This document shows positions 1-10,781 of a stretch of 60,690 nucleotides of DNA, one piece after another. The notes under the pieces were generated by a model. The model worked only from the letters and a program-made list of their open reading frames with translations, did no database searches and was not told the DNA's origin. Made by a program: the position numbers and the translations under genes. Position 1 is the first letter of the stretch, and every line of letters begins with the position of its first letter. The stretch covers positions 1 through 60,690 of the forward strand of contig NZ_JAIXYH010000011.1 in NCBI RefSeq assembly GCF_027490375.1. The letters are read 5' to 3'. Origin of the DNA: Flavobacterium sp. (GTDB lineage Bacteria; Bacteroidota; Bacteroidia; Flavobacteriales; Flavobacteriaceae).

Positions 1-88
1 AAAGATTAAAAGATTAAAAGATTAAAAGATTAAAAGATTAAAAGATTAAAAGATTAAAAGATTAAAAGATTAAAAGATTGAAAGATTA
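1..88. repeat. 8-bp tandem repeat array (unit AAAGATTA)
   Basis: About ten nearly perfect head-to-tail copies of AAAGATTA, the last with one A-to-G change. The array is cut by the window edge, so its full length is unknown. There is no coding potential. It is a simple-sequence repeat and could vary in copy number by slippage. Confidence 0.95.
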
Positions 89-89
89 G

Positions 90-1040
90 CTTTCAACACG
101 TTCAGGCTCCCACGATATTTAGGTTCAGTAGGGCAAAACGATACAGTAATTGGTGATCGCATCAAAGTCTTAATACTTATTACTCCGATCTTAATACTCC
201 AAAAATTCCGTATTGCGATCTTTGCGAAAATCTCTGGGCCCTTTGCGGTTAAGCCTTCGAGAAGCTAAAGCAGCGAGGTAGCACAATGTTTCCCAAAGTT
301 TTTCACAATGTACACAACGCCAGCCTTCGACAAGCTGCCTTCGACAGGCTCAGGCTCGCATGATACGCTGGTTCGGGTCGGTAAAACCATACGTAAAGTG
401 GTGAACGTCGCGAAGTCTTAATACTTCAATCTTAATACTCAAATCTTAATACTTAATACTCCCATCTTAATACTTCTTTAAAATATGTGGAAAACCCGTA
501 ATCGTATGTCGATTTTTTTTCAAAACTTCGCTTCGATGGGGGCGGGAGGGATGGGGAGCGATTCCCACGTACGAAATTCCCGGAAATAAATTTTACGGAA
601 AAACCACATTTTTGATAAATTTTGAGATTTCGAAATTTTGAGATGAAAAGATCTATGGAGCACAATGTTTCCCAAAGTTTTTCACAATTTACACAACGCC
701 AGCCTTCGACCCGCTCACGTACCAGCTTTTTAAGCGCACAGAAAACACTGAACCTCACAGAATTTTGCACAATATGGTACCGTTGAGGAAAACACAGAAC
801 GTGTCAAGCCACCAAAAAATCGCACCAGCCTTCGACAAGCTCAGGCTGCGACGATACGCGGGTTTGGGAGGTAAAATGAAACGTAAAGTGGTGAATTCAT
901 CGAGTCTAGCTTCTCTCCCGATAGCCATCGGGACTATTTTCTAATTTCTAAAAATCAGCCTTTGACAAGCTCAGGCTCGCATGATTCGATGGTTCGGGTC
1001 GGTAAAACCATACGTAAAGTGGTAAACGTCGCGATTCCAA
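90..1040. repeat. Gene-free region with four copies of a degenerate dispersed repeat
   Basis: I see no credible gene in this stretch. A unit of about 75-90 bp recurs at roughly 90-165, 322-411, 824-900 and 953-1035. Each copy starts with a core like CCTTCGACAAGCTCAGGC, continues through GGTTCGGGTCGGTAAAACC and ends near CGTAAAGTGGTGAACGTCGCG-like sequence. A second segment of about 52 bp beginning CACAATGTTTCCCAAAG occurs at 279-330 and again at 658-712. A small hairpin (CCCGAT, loop AGCC, ATCGGG) lies near 918-934. Copies of the CTTCGACAAGCTCAGG core are known as abundant intergenic repeats in many bacterial genomes; their function here is unknown. Confidence 0.8.
413..478. repeat. 14-bp repeat cluster (CAATCTTAATACTT-like units)
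   Basis: Four to five imperfect units of the form CAATCTTAATACTT/C, with two more units at about 165-200. The same unit forms a longer array at 56881-57026, so it is a dispersed repeat of this genome. Confidence 0.85.
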
Positions 1041-1193
1041 GAGCTATCTGAACTAACTTCCCAAAAACAAGGTGTGGTTTTTAAATAAGCACATTCTTAA
1101 ACTGTGGTTAATCTTGCGTTAATTCACAGGAAGTTTAAAACCGTTTCGTGTTTCTCTACGTACCTTCAAGCATAATCAAAAAAATAAATTGTT

Positions 1194-1742
1194 ATGAAAA
1201 AGTTGAAAATGATTTTAGTTGCAGCTGTACTTTTTGGCGCAACAACAGTGCATGCACAAAAAAATCCGGAAGTGGGCGGAGCACCGATGTACGCTACAAA
1301 AAACATTGTTGAGAACGCCGTAAACAGCAAAGATCACACGACTTTGGTGGCTGCTGTAAAAGCCGCTGGCTTGGTAGAAACTCTTTCGGGTAAAGGTCCG
1401 TTTACTGTTTTTGCTCCAACAAATGCCGCTTTCGACGCACTTCCGGCCGGAACCGTGGAAACTTTGTTAAAACCGGAGAACAAAAAACAATTGCAAGCAG
1501 TACTTACGTACCACGTTTTGGCAGGCAAGTTTAGCGCTGCCGATGTAGTGAAAGCTATTAAAGCAGGCAACGGAACCGCAACGTTTACCACCGTACAAGG
1601 CGGAAAATTAAAAGCTTCGCTTAAAGGTTCGAATGTAATTCTGACCGACGAGCAAGGAAGAAACGCAACCGTTACTATTGCCGACGTGAACCAATCGAAT
1701 GGCGTAATTCACGTGATCGATCAAGTTCTCCTTAATAAATAG
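1194..1742 (+). CDS. Secreted fasciclin (FAS1) domain protein
   Basis: A 182-residue protein with an N-terminal signal peptide (about residues 1-21, ending HAQ) and a single FAS1 domain over roughly residues 35-180. The FAS1 family signatures are visible: GPFTVFAPTNAAF in the H1 region and the C-terminal NGVIHVIDQVLL of the H2 region. FAS1 domains are cell-surface or periplasmic adhesion modules; many bacterial single-domain members have no known ligand. The gene stands alone downstream of the repeat region and ends in a clear hairpin terminator. The domain call is firm, the precise role is open. Confidence 0.93.
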   Translation: MKKLKMILVAAVLFGATTVHAQKNPEVGGAPMYATKNIVENAVNSKDHTTLVAAVKAAGLVETLSGKGPFTVFAPTNAAFDALPAGTVETLLKPENKKQLQAVLTYHVLAGKFSAADVVKAIKAGNGTATFTTVQGGKLKASLKGSNVILTDEQGRNATVTIADVNQSNGVIHVIDQVLLNK

Positions 1743-1765
1743 TGATTTGTTTTAAGTTTTGAGCG

Positions 1766-1793
1766 AAAGTCGGTCGTAATGTCCGACTTTTTT
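1766..1793 (+). terminator. Intrinsic terminator between convergent genes
   Basis: Arms AAAGTCGG (1766-1773) and CCGACTTT (1783-1790) are followed by Ts. It lies 24 bases after the FAS1 gene and touches the stop codon of the convergent ureohydrolase gene, so it may serve both strands. Confidence 0.85.
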
Positions 1794-2826
1794 AGTTTCG
1801 ATCCGAAGCTTTAATGAAATCGGTTAGTAAATAGCCAATTAGTTTTCCGAGCAATTGCGGATTTCCCGTATTTTCTAATTCGGGCGCTCCTTCGCAAATA
1901 TGCAAATAACTGGCGTTGGGATGCGAGCCGAAGTGATACACAAATTGCCGCGCTTCTTCGATCGAGAATCCGCTGTTTGTCATTGCGCTGCTGGGCACAA
2001 ACGGCAAGCTGTCTAAATCGATTTCCACACCAAAATAGTCGGTTTTAATAAATGAGAGTGCTTGAAAAAGTTCTTGTTCGAAGTTCTTTTGGCGTTTCAC
2101 CTTAATTTCGTCGTAGGTATTGAAACGCACGCGGTCGTCGGTTTTCTTTAATAAATCGAGTACGGCTTTTGAGGTGTAGCATTCGTGCAAACCAAAGACA
2201 AAGTATTTTTTCAGAAATCCGTCTTCGTAGGCGTACGAAAAGCCGTTTCCAGAATGTCGGCCTTCCAGAATTCGGAAGTCGGAATGTGCGTCTAAATTCA
2301 CGGCATTAACCGATTTCCCTTTTGCCAGCGCCGTTCCTTTAATGTTTCCGTAGGCGTTGTTGTGTCCGCCGCCAATAATAATAGGTGTTTTCCCCGCTTT
2401 AATAATCGTACACACTAAATGCGCCACCTCGCGATCGATCTTTCCCACCAAGAGTTTTAGTGCATCGCGATCGGCAGAAACTTTATAATCCAAATTTTCG
2501 GCGGCTTCCATTTCGGCATCGGTATCAATGGCGCCGAGTGCGAGAATCTTACTTCCTTTACAAAAACGGTTGTGCTGAATGTTGGCTATGGCAGTTAGGG
2601 CAACGTCCCAGGTTTGGTGTGCACCGCGTCGTCCGTGGTTAGCTCGTACGCCAATATCTTCCGGAATGCCAAACAACACGTATTTTGCTTCGCAGTTGGC
2701 GATGAAATGTTCGGCACTTACATCTTTCGGCACTGTGAGCATTTTCTCTCCAAATTTTACTTCACCACTTCTAAAATTGGTGCGTTTGGCGAGATCTGTT
2801 GCCGAAATCAATTTCAATTTCTCCAT
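1792..2826 (-). CDS. Ureohydrolase (arginase/agmatinase/formimidoylglutamase family)
   Basis: A 344-residue cytosolic metalloenzyme of the arginase superfamily, which hydrolyses guanidino or formimino groups at a binuclear Mn centre. All metal-ligand motifs are present: GGGHNN (about residue 150), NLDAHSD (about 178) and the DxD pair in EIDLDS (about 268). Length and the substituted GGGHNN motif resemble flavobacterial proteins annotated as formimidoylglutamase (HutG-like) more than classical arginase. No other histidine-degradation gene is adjacent, so the substrate is inferred from family resemblance only. Agmatinase or another guanidino hydrolase remains possible. Confidence 0.85.
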   Translation of the reverse strand: MEKLKLISATDLAKRTNFRSGEVKFGEKMLTVPKDVSAEHFIANCEAKYVLFGIPEDIGVRANHGRRGAHQTWDVALTAIANIQHNRFCKGSKILALGAIDTDAEMEAAENLDYKVSADRDALKLLVGKIDREVAHLVCTIIKAGKTPIIIGGGHNNAYGNIKGTALAKGKSVNAVNLDAHSDFRILEGRHSGNGFSYAYEDGFLKKYFVFGLHECYTSKAVLDLLKKTDDRVRFNTYDEIKVKRQKNFEQELFQALSFIKTDYFGVEIDLDSLPFVPSSAMTNSGFSIEEARQFVYHFGSHPNASYLHICEGAPELENTGNPQLLGKLIGYLLTDFIKASDRN

Positions 2827-2904
2827 AAAAAAGTCGAATACGCTATGTTGTAAAAGTATAAACTTGCGTTAATAAGTCGTAAATAATCACAAGACTTTTT
2901 ACTT

Positions 2905-2912
2905 TAGATTTG
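2905..2912 (+). promoter_or_regulatory. Candidate Bacteroidetes -7 element
   Basis: TAGATTTG matches the Bacteroidetes TAnnTTTG -7 consensus and sits 18 bases before the ATG of the coiled-coil gene. I did not find a convincing -33 TTTG partner. Confidence 0.45.
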
Positions 2913-2929
2913 TCTTAAAAATAAAAACT

Positions 2930-3820
2930 ATGGATACACAAAGAAGTAACTCAAGTTTAAAAGCAGTAGTTGTCATTTTAGCGCTATTACTCATTGCCAG
3001 TTTAGCTTATATTTTTAAGATGACCAGCGATGCTAAAACGCTTGAAACCGAGATTGTTGATGTGAAATCGGAGAAAAATGCCCTTTTAGATTCGCTAGCT
3101 GTTCAAAAAGGTATCTACGATAAAGCTATCGAAGAGAAAACAGAATTGAGCGACGAATTAATTGCTGAACGCGATAAAGTGGTGCAATTAATGGAAGATT
3201 TGAAGAAATCAAAAGGCGATGCTGCTTCATTACGTCAGTTTAAAACGCGTTACAACGATTTGCAAACTAAGTTTAAAGCTTTAATTGCAGAGAACGAAAC
3301 TTTGAAGAAAGCCAACGAAGAGTTAACACAGCAACGCGATAGCACTGTTGTGGCGCTCGGCGAACAGAAGAAGTATAACGATACGCTGGTCGTACAGAAC
3401 GAAAATCTGGCGAAAACCGTTGAGAAAGGATCGAAAATTGTTGTGATGAATTTGCGCACACAAGCGATCAAGCAACGTTCGTCTGGAAAACAAATTGAAA
3501 CGGATAAGGCAAGTCGTGCCGATAAATTAAAAGTTTGTTTTGCGTTAGCAGCGAATGCCATTGCCAAGTCGGGAAGTCGTACCTACTATGTGCAAATTAT
3601 CGACAGCAACAACAACGTTTTAGGCGATAAGAAAACCGAGTCGTTTGGCGAATCTTCGCTCACGTACAGCTTTACAACTACGGTGGAGTACAACAACGAA
3701 GCGGTTGACATTTGCGAATACTTAGATGGAAAAGGTAAAGATTTTGAGAAAGGAACGTACTATGTGAATATCTTCGATAAAAATGAATTGCTTTCTAAAA
3801 CAACCTTCTCTTTAAAATAA
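2930..3820 (+). CDS. Membrane-anchored coiled-coil protein of unknown function
   Basis: A 296-residue protein with a short basic cytoplasmic tail, one transmembrane helix (about residues 10-30, rich in V/I/A/L), a long heptad-like coiled coil (about 35-165, many E/K/L) and a C-terminal globular part (about 195-296) likely to be beta-rich. The topology suggests an inner-membrane protein with a periplasmic coiled-coil stalk carrying a terminal domain. I do not recognise a named family. The gene is divergent from the ureohydrolase gene and is closed by a strong terminator. Confidence 0.85.
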   Translation: MDTQRSNSSLKAVVVILALLLIASLAYIFKMTSDAKTLETEIVDVKSEKNALLDSLAVQKGIYDKAIEEKTELSDELIAERDKVVQLMEDLKKSKGDAASLRQFKTRYNDLQTKFKALIAENETLKKANEELTQQRDSTVVALGEQKKYNDTLVVQNENLAKTVEKGSKIVVMNLRTQAIKQRSSGKQIETDKASRADKLKVCFALAANAIAKSGSRTYYVQIIDSNNNVLGDKKTESFGESSLTYSFTTTVEYNNEAVDICEYLDGKGKDFEKGTYYVNIFDKNELLSKTTFSLK

Positions 3821-3840
3821 TATTTGATTGTTAATTCACT

Positions 3841-3874
3841 AAAGGTCGGATTCGAATAGAGTCCGACCTTTTTC
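3841..3874 (+). terminator. Intrinsic terminator
   Basis: Perfect 10-bp arms AAAGGTCGGA (3841-3850) and TCCGACCTTT (3862-3871), followed by Ts. It lies 20 bases after the coiled-coil gene. Confidence 0.92.
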
Positions 3875-3900
3875 ATTATATCAAGTAGGAGTAAGCGCTT

Positions 3901-5331
3901 TTAGTTTTCCGACTCTTCGTTCTTGTCGGTTGATTTAAAATGCTTCTTGGTCCATTGCGAATTCTTGGCTTCAAACACTTTTTCAATCGATTTAATCATG
4001 CTTCCCGCAATGTCAAAATTGGTAGCGCCTTCAATGCCTTCTAGTCCGGGCGATGAATTTACTTCCAGCAGCAACGGACCTTTACTTGAACGTATTATGT
4101 CGACGCCAGCCACTTTTAAATCCATGGCTTTTGCGGCCCGAATGGCAATTTTCTTTTCCTGCGGCGTGATTTTTACCACCGATGCCGTTCCACCCAAATG
4201 AATGTTTGCACGGAATTCGCCCGGTAACGCTTCACGTTGTATGGCGGCAACCACTTTGCCATCAACCACGAAGCAACGAATATCTTTTCCGTTGGCTTCT
4301 TTGATGAATTCTTGCACCAAAATGTTTGCGTTCACACTTTTAAATGCATTGATTACGCTCTCTGCCGCCTTTTTTGTTTCGGCTAAAACCACGCCTTTTC
4401 CTTGCGTTCCTTCAAGCAGCTTGACGATCAGCGGCGGTCCGCCCACCATTTTAATTAAATCATTCGTTTCTAAAGGCGAATTCGCAAATCCCGTTGTTGG
4501 GATTTCTAAGCCGTGATTGAGTAATAATTGTAAAGAATATAGCTTGTCTCGCGATTGTGTTATCGCTGCTGCAGAATTTAAACAGTAAATTCCCAAGGTT
4601 TCGAATTGGCGTGTGAGTGCGCTTCCGTAGAAGGTCATACTTGGGCGAATTCGCGGAATAATCGCGTCGAAGTCGTTTAAAATGCGTCCGTCCCGATACC
4701 TGATTTGAGGCGTTGTGGCGTCGAGTTTCATGTAACATTCTTTGATATTCAAAAAATGCATGTCGTGTCCGCGCATCTCGCCTGCTTCCATAATTCGTTT
4801 GTTGCTGTACAATTCAGGATTGCTGGCCAGAACGCCGATGCGCAATCCCAGACTAGTTACTTGCGAGAATTTATATACTTCTTTAATACTGTCGGAAGAA
4901 GGAATTCCGAGCAGATATTTTTGTTCCGGATCAACAAGTACGCGTCCGCTCATGGCTTCGCGCCCGAGCAGCATCCGAAATCCCATCGAATCGCGGTTGG
5001 TCAGTGTAATTTCCACCGTCCATTGGCTGCCGCCGATGTTAAGCACGGAACTGATAACGTAGCGTTGTTCGCGAAAGCCACTAGAACTTTTAACAACGCG
5101 TTTTCCGACGAGTTTAGCTTCGCAATGCAACAGCGTTTGCACATTGTTTTGAATCGGATTGATATCGAACTTCACCCACGATTCGCCGTCTTTTAAAAAC
5201 GGAGAAATATTGATGGCGTGAATGGCTGAGGTCTTGGCTCCGGAGTCGACGCGTGCCTTGATGTATGGGATTCCCAATTCGGGAAACGAGCACCATTCTT
5301 CGCTTCCAACAATTACTTTATCTGCAAACAT
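3901..5331 (-). CDS. RimB-like zinc protease domain fused to RimK-like ATP-grasp ligase
   Basis: A 476-residue two-domain protein. Residues 1-145 form a retropepsin-like domain of the 'ATP-dependent zinc protease' (RimB, DUF785) family, with the [13 protein letters not shown] active-site region near residue 28. Residues about 160-450 form a RimK/ATP-grasp ligase, with a GTQGKGV nucleotide loop, [14 protein letters not shown] and the metal-binding [12 protein letters not shown]. RimK adds glutamate residues to the C terminus of ribosomal protein S6 in E. coli; RimB there acts with it. The fusion suggests coupled addition and trimming, but the target here is inferred. I chose the ATG at 5331 because the longer frame adds 34 residues with no family similarity. 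The upstream hairpin belongs to clpC. Confidence 0.88.
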   Translation of the reverse strand: MFADKVIVGSEEWCSFPELGIPYIKARVDSGAKTSAIHAINISPFLKDGESWVKFDINPIQNNVQTLLHCEAKLVGKRVVKSSSGFREQRYVISSVLNIGGSQWTVEITLTNRDSMGFRMLLGREAMSGRVLVDPEQKYLLGIPSSDSIKEVYKFSQVTSLGLRIGVLASNPELYSNKRIMEAGEMRGHDMHFLNIKECYMKLDATTPQIRYRDGRILNDFDAIIPRIRPSMTFYGSALTRQFETLGIYCLNSAAAITQSRDKLYSLQLLLNHGLEIPTTGFANSPLETNDLIKMVGGPPLIVKLLEGTQGKGVVLAETKKAAESVINAFKSVNANILVQEFIKEANGKDIRCFVVDGKVVAAIQREALPGEFRANIHLGGTASVVKITPQEKKIAIRAAKAMDLKVAGVDIIRSSKGPLLLEVNSSPGLEGIEGATNFDIAGSMIKSIEKVFEAKNSQWTKKHFKSTDKNEESEN

Positions 5332-5390
5332 TTTCTGATGTAAAAGAAGCCAAATGTAAGACGCCGATTTTGATTTAAGTTTAAGAAAAT

Positions 5391-5425
5391 AATAAAAATG
5401 GCGTCCAGAATTTCTGAACGCCATT
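5391..5425 (-). terminator. Terminator of clpC
   Basis: Near-perfect hairpin: AATGGCGT...ACGCCATT arms (5397-5404 and 5418-5425) with inner CAGAA/TTCTG pairing. On the minus strand it is followed by a T-rich tail. It lies 25 bases after the clpC stop. Confidence 0.85.
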
Positions 5426-5449
5426 GAGATCAATAAAACCCGATGATAA

Positions 5450-7993
5450 TTAACTGGTTGGTTCTTGTGCTTTATTCACAGAAACAGTTAATTCTTCGGC
5501 ATTATCTTCAATATCCATAAAGATTTCATCACCTGAAGCGATTTTCGATGTGATGATTTCCTCCGCCAAAGCATCTTCCACATATTTTTGAATGGCTCGT
5601 TTTAGCGGACGTGCTCCAAATTGCTTATCGAAACCTTTATCGGCAATAAACGCTTTCGCTTTATCCGATAAATTCAATTGGTAACCCAACTCAGCAATGC
5701 GCTTGTACAGGTTTTTCAATTCAATTTCGATAATTTTATTTATGTCTTCTTTTTCTAGCGGATTGAACACGATGACATCGTCGATTCGGTTTAGGAATTC
5801 CGGAGCGAAGGCTTTTTTCAACGCATTTTCAATTACACTTTTTGCGTACTCATCGCTTTGCGAAACTTTAGCTGCGGTTCCAAATCCAACGCCTTGTCCG
5901 AAGTCTTTCAGCTGGCGTGCACCGATGTTCGACGTCATGATGATAACCGTATTTCTAAAATCGATTTTTCGACCTAAAGAATCGGTTAGGTAACCATCGT
6001 CGAGCACTTGCAGCATCATGTTGAATACGTCTGGGTGTGCTTTTTCAATTTCGTCTAGAAGCACCACTGCGTAAGGTTTTCTGCGAACTTTCTCGGTTAA
6101 TTGCCCGCCTTCTTCGTAACCTACGTATCCCGGAGGTGCTCCGATGAGTCGAGAAATAGCGAATTTCTCCATGTATTCGCTCATGTCGATACGGATTAAC
6201 GAATCTTCCGAATCGAATAATTCACGGGCAAGCACTTTTGCCAACTGTGTTTTTCCCACACCCGTTTGTCCTAAGAAAATGAACGAACCAATTGGTCGAT
6301 TCGGATCTTTAAGACCTGCGCGATTTCGTTGAATCGATTTAGCAATTTTGTTAACGGCTTCGTCTTGCCCAATAACTTTTCCGCGAATGAGTTCCGGCAA
6401 TTGAGCCAATTTATTACTCTCGGTTTGTGCGATTCGATTTACCGGAATGCCCGTCATCATGGAAACAACGTCGGCAACCTGATCTTCGGTAACTACGATA
6501 CGATTCGATTTAGAGTCGGCTTCCCACTGTTCTTGGGCGATTGCCAAGTCTTTTTCGATTCGTTTTTCGTCGTCGCGAAGGCGTGCTGCTTCCTCATATT
6601 TCTGTTTTTTAACGACCGAATTTTTCAATTCGCGAACTTCATCCAATTGCCTTTCGAGTTCCAAAATGGTTTTCGGAACTTCGATATTGGTGATGTGAAC
6701 GCGAGAACCCGATTCGTCGAGCGCATCGATGGCTTTGTCTGGAAGGAAACGTTCCGACATGTAGCGGTTGGTCAGTTTCACACAAGCTTCGATAGCTTCT
6801 TGGGTAAACGTAACATTGTGGTGGTCTTCGTATTTACCTTTAACGTTGTTGAGGATTTGAATGGTTTCTTCAACGGTTGTAGGTTCAACGATTACTTTTT
6901 GGAAACGTCGTTCGAGGGCACCGTCTTTTTCTATGTACTGACGGTATTCGTCGAGTGTTGTGGCACCAATACATTGAATTTCGCCGCGAGCGAGCGCTGG
7001 TTTAAACATGTTTGATGCGTCTAGTGAACCGGTTGCGCCGCCAGCACCAACGATGGTGTGAATCTCGTCGATGAACAGAATGATGTCGTCGTTCTTTTCG
7101 AGTTCGTTCATCACGGCTTTCATGCGTTCTTCAAATTGTCCGCGGTATTTGGTTCCGGCAACCAAGCTCGCTAAATCGAGTGTGACTACGCGTTTGTTGA
7201 ACAAAATACGCGACACTTTCTTTTGAATGATTCGCAGTGCGAGACCTTCGGCGATTGCCGATTTTCCTACGCCGGGTTCTCCGATAAGCAGCGGATTGTT
7301 CTTTTTTCTGCGGCTTAGAATTTGCGAAACGCGTTCAATTTCTTTTTCTCTTCCAACTACTGGGTCGAGTTTTCCTTCTTCGGCCATTTCGGTTAAATCG
7401 CGACCGAAATTGTCGAGAACAGGAGTTTTCGATTTCTTGTTGGTTTTATTTCCAGGATTGTTGAAACTACTTTCTTTTAAACTGTCATCTTGTCCTGAAT
7501 CGTCGTTGTAAGATTCGTTTCTTGGCAAGTTTTTCTGGAAATCATCGTCGATTGGCATCATATTTAAATATTGTTCTTTGGCTGAATCGTAGTCGATTTT
7601 CAACTTATTCATCAGCTTGGTTGTAGGGTCTGAGTCGTTTTTCAAGATACAAAGCAAGAGGTGAGCGGTGCTAATTTCTTTGCTTTCATAGAGTTTAGCT
7701 TCTAGGAAAGTGGTTTTTAGCGCGCGTTCGGCTTGTCTGGTTAGGTGCAGATTTTTCTTGTCGTTATTTGCTAACGGATTGTCGTTCGGCGGACTCAAAA
7801 CCTCTACTTTTCGACGTAGGTGTTCTAAATCGACAGATAGATTATTGAGAATATTAATCGCTTTGCCATTCCCGTCGCGCAAAATGCCAAGCATAAGGTG
7901 CTCTGTGCCAATAAAATCGTGCCCTAATCGTAAAGCTTCTTCCTTACTGTAGGTGATTACGTCTTTTACCCGAGGTGAAAAATTATCATCCAT
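5450..7993 (-). CDS. clpC: ATP-dependent Clp protease ATP-binding subunit ClpC
   Basis: An 847-residue Hsp100 unfoldase that feeds substrates to ClpP. Domain order: Clp N repeat domain (about 1-145), acidic linker (150-195), first AAA+ module with Walker A GEPGVGKS (238-245) and Walker B ILFIDE (305-310), a UVR-type middle segment around [12 protein letters not shown] (465-476), second AAA+ module with GQTGVGKT (575-582), a VGF loop near residue 700 that fits the ClpP-docking loop, and a C-terminal D2-small domain. Length and UVR motif separate it from ClpB and ClpA. It is divergent from gyrA and ends in its own terminator. There is no ctsR or mcsAB gene nearby, so control differs from Bacillus. 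Confidence 0.96.
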   Translation of the reverse strand: MDDNFSPRVKDVITYSKEEALRLGHDFIGTEHLMLGILRDGNGKAINILNNLSVDLEHLRRKVEVLSPPNDNPLANNDKKNLHLTRQAERALKTTFLEAKLYESKEISTAHLLLCILKNDSDPTTKLMNKLKIDYDSAKEQYLNMMPIDDDFQKNLPRNESYNDDSGQDDSLKESSFNNPGNKTNKKSKTPVLDNFGRDLTEMAEEGKLDPVVGREKEIERVSQILSRRKKNNPLLIGEPGVGKSAIAEGLALRIIQKKVSRILFNKRVVTLDLASLVAGTKYRGQFEERMKAVMNELEKNDDIILFIDEIHTIVGAGGATGSLDASNMFKPALARGEIQCIGATTLDEYRQYIEKDGALERRFQKVIVEPTTVEETIQILNNVKGKYEDHHNVTFTQEAIEACVKLTNRYMSERFLPDKAIDALDESGSRVHITNIEVPKTILELERQLDEVRELKNSVVKKQKYEEAARLRDDEKRIEKDLAIAQEQWEADSKSNRIVVTEDQVADVVSMMTGIPVNRIAQTESNKLAQLPELIRGKVIGQDEAVNKIAKSIQRNRAGLKDPNRPIGSFIFLGQTGVGKTQLAKVLARELFDSEDSLIRIDMSEYMEKFAISRLIGAPPGYVGYEEGGQLTEKVRRKPYAVVLLDEIEKAHPDVFNMMLQVLDDGYLTDSLGRKIDFRNTVIIMTSNIGARQLKDFGQGVGFGTAAKVSQSDEYAKSVIENALKKAFAPEFLNRIDDVIVFNPLEKEDINKIIEIELKNLYKRIAELGYQLNLSDKAKAFIADKGFDKQFGARPLKRAIQKYVEDALAEEIITSKIASGDEIFMDIEDNAEELTVSVNKAQEPTS

Positions 7994-8110
7994 TTTTTTA
8001 AGTTGGGTCTTTAATTATTGCTGAAAAAGCTTCAAAAACTGTACCCTGATGCGAAGCTGTCAGCTAAGTGACAAAAAATCTGCAATATTTTCAGTTAATT
8101 TTCTATTAAT

Positions 8111-8182
8111 TTATCAACTATGGCGTGCAGAAAAACTGTTGATAAAAACCCGATTTTTTGAATGATATTTTCATCATCCACA
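8111..8182. promoter_or_regulatory. Cluster of three DnaA-box-like 9-mers upstream of gyrA
   Basis: Three sites resemble the DnaA box TTATCCACA: TTATCAACT (8111-8119), TTATCAACA on the minus strand (8137-8145) and TCATCCACA (8174-8182). They lie in the AT-rich clpC-gyrA divergent promoter region. They may be regulatory or chance matches. Confidence 0.35.
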
Positions 8183-8245
8183 AAGCAGATACCTTATATT
8201 AGCGAGATTTTTTTAACCACATAGTTTTTAAAATAGTTCAAGCTT

Positions 8246-10771
8246 ATGGCCGATGGCGAAAAGTTAATTCCGATTAATATAGAAGATGAAATGAAGTCAG
8301 CCTACATCGATTATTCGATGTCGGTTATTGTATCGCGTGCTTTACCTGATGTTCGCGATGGACTTAAACCCGTACACCGTCGCGTGTTGTACGGAATGTA
8401 CGAACTGGGCGTTCTTTCAAACCGAGCGCACAAAAAATCAGCGAGGATAGTCGGTGAGGTTTTGGGTAAATACCACCCGCACGGCGACTCGTCGGTGTAT
8501 GATGCCATGGTTCGTATGGCACAAGAATGGAGTTTGCGTTACCTATTAGTAGATGGTCAAGGGAACTTTGGTTCGATTGACGGCGATTCTCCTGCGGCGA
8601 TGCGTTACACCGAAGCGCGTATGAAAAAGATTTCGGAAGAAATCATGGCGGATATCGATAAAGAAACCGTTGATTTTCAACTAAACTTCGACGATACGCT
8701 TTACGAGCCTAAGGTAATGCCAACTAAAATTCCGAATTTGCTCGTTAACGGCGCATCTGGAATTGCGGTAGGTATGGCAACAAACATGCCGCCTCACAAC
8801 TTAACGGAAGTAATCGATGGTACTTTAGCGTATATTGATAATCACGATATTGAAGTCGATGAGCTTCTTACACATATTAAAGCACCTGACTTTCCGACAG
8901 GCGGTGTAATTTACGGGTACGACGGCGTTAAGGAAGCATTTAAAACCGGTCGTGGTAAAATTGTTATCCGCGCGAAAGTTCATTTTGAGGAGATCGAAGG
9001 TCGTGAGTCGATTATCGTGACGGAAATTCCGTATCAGGTGAATAAGGCAGAAATGATTAAGCGTACTGCCGATTTAGTAAACGAAAAGAAAATTGAAGGT
9101 ATAGCCAACATCCGCGACGAATCGGATCGTTCAGGTATGCGTATCGTGTACATTTTAAAGCGCGATGCCGTTCCGAATGTAGTGCTTAACACCTTATATA
9201 AGTATACGCAGTTACAGTCGTCGTTTAGTGTAAACAATATTGCACTAGTTGCAGGCCGACCACAAATGCTGAATCTGAAAGATTTGATTCACTATTTCGT
9301 GGAACACCGCCACGATGTTGTAGTTCGCCGTACGGAGTTCGATCTCAGAAAAGCAGAGGAGCGCGCCCATATTTTAGAAGGTTTGATTATCGCTTCGGAT
9401 AATATTGATGAAGTTATCCAAATCATTAGAAGTTCAGCGAATACCGATGTAGCTCGCGAACGCTTAATGGAACGTTTCAGCTTGAGCGAAATACAATCGC
9501 GTGCTATTGTCGACATGCGTTTGCGTCAGCTTACAGGTCTTGAACAAGACAAGCTTCGCGCGGAATACGAAGAAATCATGAAATTGATCGAGCATTTGCG
9601 TGCTTTGTTGGCGAGCAAAGAACTTCGAATGAATTTGATTAAAGAAGAGCTTGCTGAAATAAAAGAGAAATACGGCGATGAGCGTCGTTCGACAATCGAG
9701 TACAGCGGCGGTGATGTAAGTATCGAAGACTTAATTGCCGACGAGCACGTGGTGATTACCATTTCGCATGCCGGTTACATTAAGCGTACACCGTTGAGCG
9801 AATACAAAACGCAAAACCGCGGTGGCGTAGGGCAGAAGAGTGCTGGAACTCGCGACCAAGATTTCTTAGAGCACATGTATGTGGCTACAAACCACCAGTA
9901 TATGTTGTTCTTCACGCAAAAAGGAAAATGTTTCTGGATGCGCGTGTACGAAATTCCGGAAGGAACTAAAACCAGCAAAGGCCGTGCGATACAGAACTTG
10001 ATTAACATCGAGCAAGATGATAAGGTAAAAGCATTTATCTGTACGCAAGATTTGAAAGATCAGGAATACATCAATAAGCATTTCTTAATTATGGTGACCA
10101 AAAAAGGTCAGGTTAAGAAAACGGCGCTGGAGCAATACAGCCGTCCACGGGCGAATGGAGTTGCTGCTATTACGATTCGTGAAGACGACGAATTATTAGA
10201 AGCAAAATTAACAGACGGTACTTGCGACATATTAGTTGCTGTTCGTTCTGGAAAATTAGTTCGTTTCGAAGAGCGCAAAACACGTCCGATGGGAAGAACA
10301 GCTTCTGGCGTTCGTGGAATTACCTTAGCCGACGAAGCCGACGAAGTAATTGGCATGGTTGCTGTAAGTGATAAGAACAGCGAAATATTGGTTGTGTCGG
10401 AAAACGGATACGGAAAACGTTCGAGCTTAGACGATTATCGTATCACGAACCGCGGTGGTAAAGGTGTTAAAACTTTGAATATCACCGAGAAAACCGGTAA
10501 ATTAGTGGCTATTAACAACGTAACAGATGCCGATGATTTGATGATTATCAATAAGTCGGGGCTTACCATTCGTATGGCTGTGGAAGATTTACGAGTTATG
10601 GGACGAGCTACACAAGGTGTTCGTTTAATTAACTTGAAAGGAAATGATTCGATTGCCGCAGTAACGAAGGTTGTTAAAGAAGACGAAGAAGAATCAGCAG
10701 AATCGGAAACTGAATCTGGTGATGATCCAATTGTTAATGAAAATCCGGAGGCTGAAACTTCGGAAGATTAA
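8246..10771 (+). CDS. gyrA: DNA gyrase subunit A
   Basis: An 841-residue type IIA topoisomerase subunit; with GyrB it introduces negative supercoils. The N-terminal breakage-reunion domain has the catalytic tyrosine Y121 in [10 protein letters not shown]. The quinolone-resistance region [10 protein letters not shown] has S82 and D86, equivalent to E. coli S83 and D87, so the sequence reads as wild type (sensitive). The C-terminal beta-pinwheel holds the GyrA-box-like motif QNRGGVGQK near residue 530 and further repeats. The last 40 residues are a very acidic tail. The next gene starts 10 bases after the stop. Confidence 0.97.
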   Translation: MADGEKLIPINIEDEMKSAYIDYSMSVIVSRALPDVRDGLKPVHRRVLYGMYELGVLSNRAHKKSARIVGEVLGKYHPHGDSSVYDAMVRMAQEWSLRYLLVDGQGNFGSIDGDSPAAMRYTEARMKKISEEIMADIDKETVDFQLNFDDTLYEPKVMPTKIPNLLVNGASGIAVGMATNMPPHNLTEVIDGTLAYIDNHDIEVDELLTHIKAPDFPTGGVIYGYDGVKEAFKTGRGKIVIRAKVHFEEIEGRESIIVTEIPYQVNKAEMIKRTADLVNEKKIEGIANIRDESDRSGMRIVYILKRDAVPNVVLNTLYKYTQLQSSFSVNNIALVAGRPQMLNLKDLIHYFVEHRHDVVVRRTEFDLRKAEERAHILEGLIIASDNIDEVIQIIRSSANTDVARERLMERFSLSEIQSRAIVDMRLRQLTGLEQDKLRAEYEEIMKLIEHLRALLASKELRMNLIKEELAEIKEKYGDERRSTIEYSGGDVSIEDLIADEHVVITISHAGYIKRTPLSEYKTQNRGGVGQKSAGTRDQDFLEHMYVATNHQYMLFFTQKGKCFWMRVYEIPEGTKTSKGRAIQNLINIEQDDKVKAFICTQDLKDQEYINKHFLIMVTKKGQVKKTALEQYSRPRANGVAAITIREDDELLEAKLTDGTCDILVAVRSGKLVRFEERKTRPMGRTASGVRGITLADEADEVIGMVAVSDKNSEILVVSENGYGKRSSLDDYRITNRGGKGVKTLNITEKTGKLVAINNVTDADDLMIINKSGLTIRMAVEDLRVMGRATQGVRLINLKGNDSIAAVTKVVKEDEEESAESETESGDDPIVNENPEAETSED

Positions 10772-10781
10772 ATCGAGTAAT

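Noticed and set aside
453..770. Open frame of 105 codons on the minus strand
   Set aside because: It runs through dispersed repeats, has no domain or signal features and no family resemblance.
5332..5433. 34-residue N-terminal extension of the RimB/RimK protein
   Set aside because: The extension overlaps the clpC terminator hairpin and has no family similarity.
10671..10781. Longer N terminus for the TPR gene inside gyrA
   Set aside because: It only reads through the acidic 3' end of gyrA in another frame; the ATG at 10782 gives a proper signal peptide.
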